Below, in pieces: positions 6,944 through 7,948 of a stretch of DNA of 7,948 nucleotides. The notes under the pieces are model-generated. The model searched no databases. It saw only the letters and a list, made by a program, of their open reading frames with translations, and was not told the origin of the DNA. The stretch covers positions 1 to 7,948 of the forward strand of contig VGHV01000102.1 of assembly GCA_016868095.1 (NCBI GenBank). Direction: 5' to 3'. How positions within the stretch are numbered: the first letter of the stretch is position 1; every line of letters begins with the position of its first letter. Both the position numbers and the translations under genes were made by a program. The DNA is from Betaproteobacteria bacterium. GTDB taxonomy: Bacteria > Pseudomonadota > Gammaproteobacteria > Burkholderiales > Burkholderiaceae_E.

Positions 6944-7948
6944 ATGAAACTTCAGGATCTTGATACCCCTGCAGCACTGATCGATATGCAACGCATGACG
7001 TTTAATATTCAGCGCATGCAACAGAGAATGCGTGCCTTGGGCGTGAGCTTTCGCCCCCATGCCAAGACGAGCAAATCAATCGATATCGCTAAGCTGCAAT
7101 TAGCTGTCGGTGCAAAGGGAATAACTGTTTCAACTTTAAAAGAAGCTGAGCAATTTTTCGAAGCTGGTATTAAAGATATTCTTTATGCCGTTGGGATTGT
7201 CGAATCAAAATTATGGCAAGCCGCCAGACTCATTGAAAAAGGTTGTGACCTAAAACTTATTACAGACAATACCGATACTGCCGCTGCGCTCGCCGCGTTT
7301 TCTACACGACACGGTATTGCCTTCGAAGTATGGATTGAGATCGACACTGATCACCATCGATCTGGCGTCAGTCCTGAAAGTGATGAGCTACTCACGATCG
7401 GGAGACTGCTTAGCCAGGGCAAGCTTCGACTTGGGGGTGTCATGACCCATGCGGGCTCGAGCTACGAGTTAAACACGCCAGAGGCTTTGGCAGTCCTAGC
7501 AGAACAAGAGCGCTCCCTTTGCCTAAGGGCAGCAAACCGACTGCGTGCCGCAAACATAGCCTGCGATCAGGTGAGCGTTGGTTCGACACCGACGGCGCTT
7601 TCAGCGCAAAGTCTCGAGGGCGTGACTGAGGCTCGGGCCGGGGTCTATGTCTTTTTTGACCTTGTCATGGCAAATGTCGGCGTCTGTAAACTCGACGATA
7701 TCGCGCTTAGCGTGCTCACCACGGTGATCGGCCATCAAAAGGAAAAAGGATGGGCTATTGTGGATGCGGGCTGGATGGCGATGAGCCGAGACCGCGGGAC
7801 CCAAAAACAAGCGATTGATTATGGCTACGGACAGATATGCGACATCAACGGCCAACCACTTGCCGACTATCAACTGATAAGCGCAAACCAGGAGCACGGC
7901 ATCATTAGTGAGCAAAGCGGTCGTCATGCAATCGATATAAGTACTCGC
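6944..7948 (+). CDS. D-threonine aldolase / D-serine dehydratase-like PLP enzyme (partial at right edge)
   Basis: A fold-type III PLP enzyme (alanine racemase-like N-terminal barrel) of the family containing D-threonine aldolase, D-3-hydroxyaspartate aldolase and eukaryotic-type D-serine dehydratase. These enzymes cleave or dehydrate D-beta-hydroxy amino acids. All 335 codons to the last base are open. Seen motifs are DTPAALID (7-14), RPHAKTSK with probable PLP lysine Lys41, THAGSSYE (168-175), SVGSTPTA (211-218, cofactor phosphate loop), EARAGVYVFFDLVMANVG (229-246), VDAGWMAMSRDRGT (273-286) and NQEHG (315-319). Usual length is about 370-385, so some 40 residues lie outside, including the expected metal-binding PNHxC/PNHxD motif that would help decide the activity. 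Family members often read KTHK where this one has KTSK. The ATG at 6944 is nine bases after the dioxygenase stop with no strong ribosome site, suggesting coupling. It has no stop in the window and is easily missed. Confidence 0.9.
   Translation, partial: MKLQDLDTPAALIDMQRMTFNIQRMQQRMRALGVSFRPHAKTSKSIDIAKLQLAVGAKGITVSTLKEAEQFFEAGIKDILYAVGIVESKLWQAARLIEKGCDLKLITDNTDTAAALAAFSTRHGIAFEVWIEIDTDHHRSGVSPESDELLTIGRLLSQGKLRLGGVMTHAGSSYELNTPEALAVLAEQERSLCLRAANRLRAANIACDQVSVGSTPTALSAQSLEGVTEARAGVYVFFDLVMANVGVCKLDDIALSVLTTVIGHQKEKGWAIVDAGWMAMSRDRGTQKQAIDYGYGQICDINGQPLADYQLISANQEHGIISEQSGRHAIDISTR

Noticed and set aside
6931..6963. ATG at 6931 overlapping the dioxygenase stop as start of the next gene
   Set aside because: That frame stops after ten codons; the ATG at 6944 opens the PLP enzyme.
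7080..7280. AT-richer patch in the PLP gene as a sign of transfer
   Set aside because: The stretch is short, the reading frame and motifs continue normally, and no mobile-element boundary is visible.
7601..7927. 108-codon open frame on the minus strand
   Set aside because: It lies antisense inside the PLP enzyme gene, whose plus-strand frame has the family motifs throughout; no recognisable domain in the antisense frame.

Overview
The window looks like a piece of a proteobacterial chromosome, most likely Burkholderiales (Betaproteobacteria). The main clue is a Bug-type solute receptor without transporter partners, a family greatly expanded in that order. Base composition is about half G+C by eye. 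No rRNA, tRNA, phage, insertion sequence or CRISPR is visible. Coding density is very high; the largest gap is 102 bases. Species-level placement is not possible from the sequence alone.

Layout. Bases 1-788 (+) hold the C-terminal half of a DHA2-type MFS drug exporter cut by the window edge. It faces tail-to-tail, across 39 bases, a four-gene minus-strand cluster transcribed right to left: eutB (5977-4586), eutC (4566-3748), a Bug receptor (3680-2700) and a full-length half-size ABC exporter (2696-828). Across the 102-base divergent region at 5978-6079 a plus-strand pair begins: a TfdA-like Fe(II)/2-oxoglutarate dioxygenase (6080-6934). Nine bases later comes a D-threonine aldolase / D-serine dehydratase-like PLP enzyme (6944 onward) that runs off the right edge with no stop.

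How the genes may work together. EutB and EutC form the adenosylcobalamin-dependent ethanolamine ammonia-lyase, which converts ethanolamine to acetaldehyde and ammonia. All catalytic residues I could place are present. EutC lacks the N-terminal extension that carries the microcompartment-targeting peptide in enteric bacteria, and no shell gene is visible, so this is probably a cytosolic enzyme. No reactivase (eutA), aldehyde dehydrogenase, ethanolamine permease or cobalamin gene lies in the window.

The most interesting feature is the gene combination. An amino-alcohol lyase is linked to an orphan receptor and an exporter, and is divergent from a TfdA-like oxygenase paired with a D-beta-hydroxy-amino-acid-type lyase. 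A plausible but unproven reading is a catabolic module for an amine-containing compound: the oxygenase or aldolase-type enzyme would open the molecule and the ammonia-lyase would consume a released 1,2-amino alcohol. No single gene here is a new family, so any novelty lies in the arrangement and the substrate.
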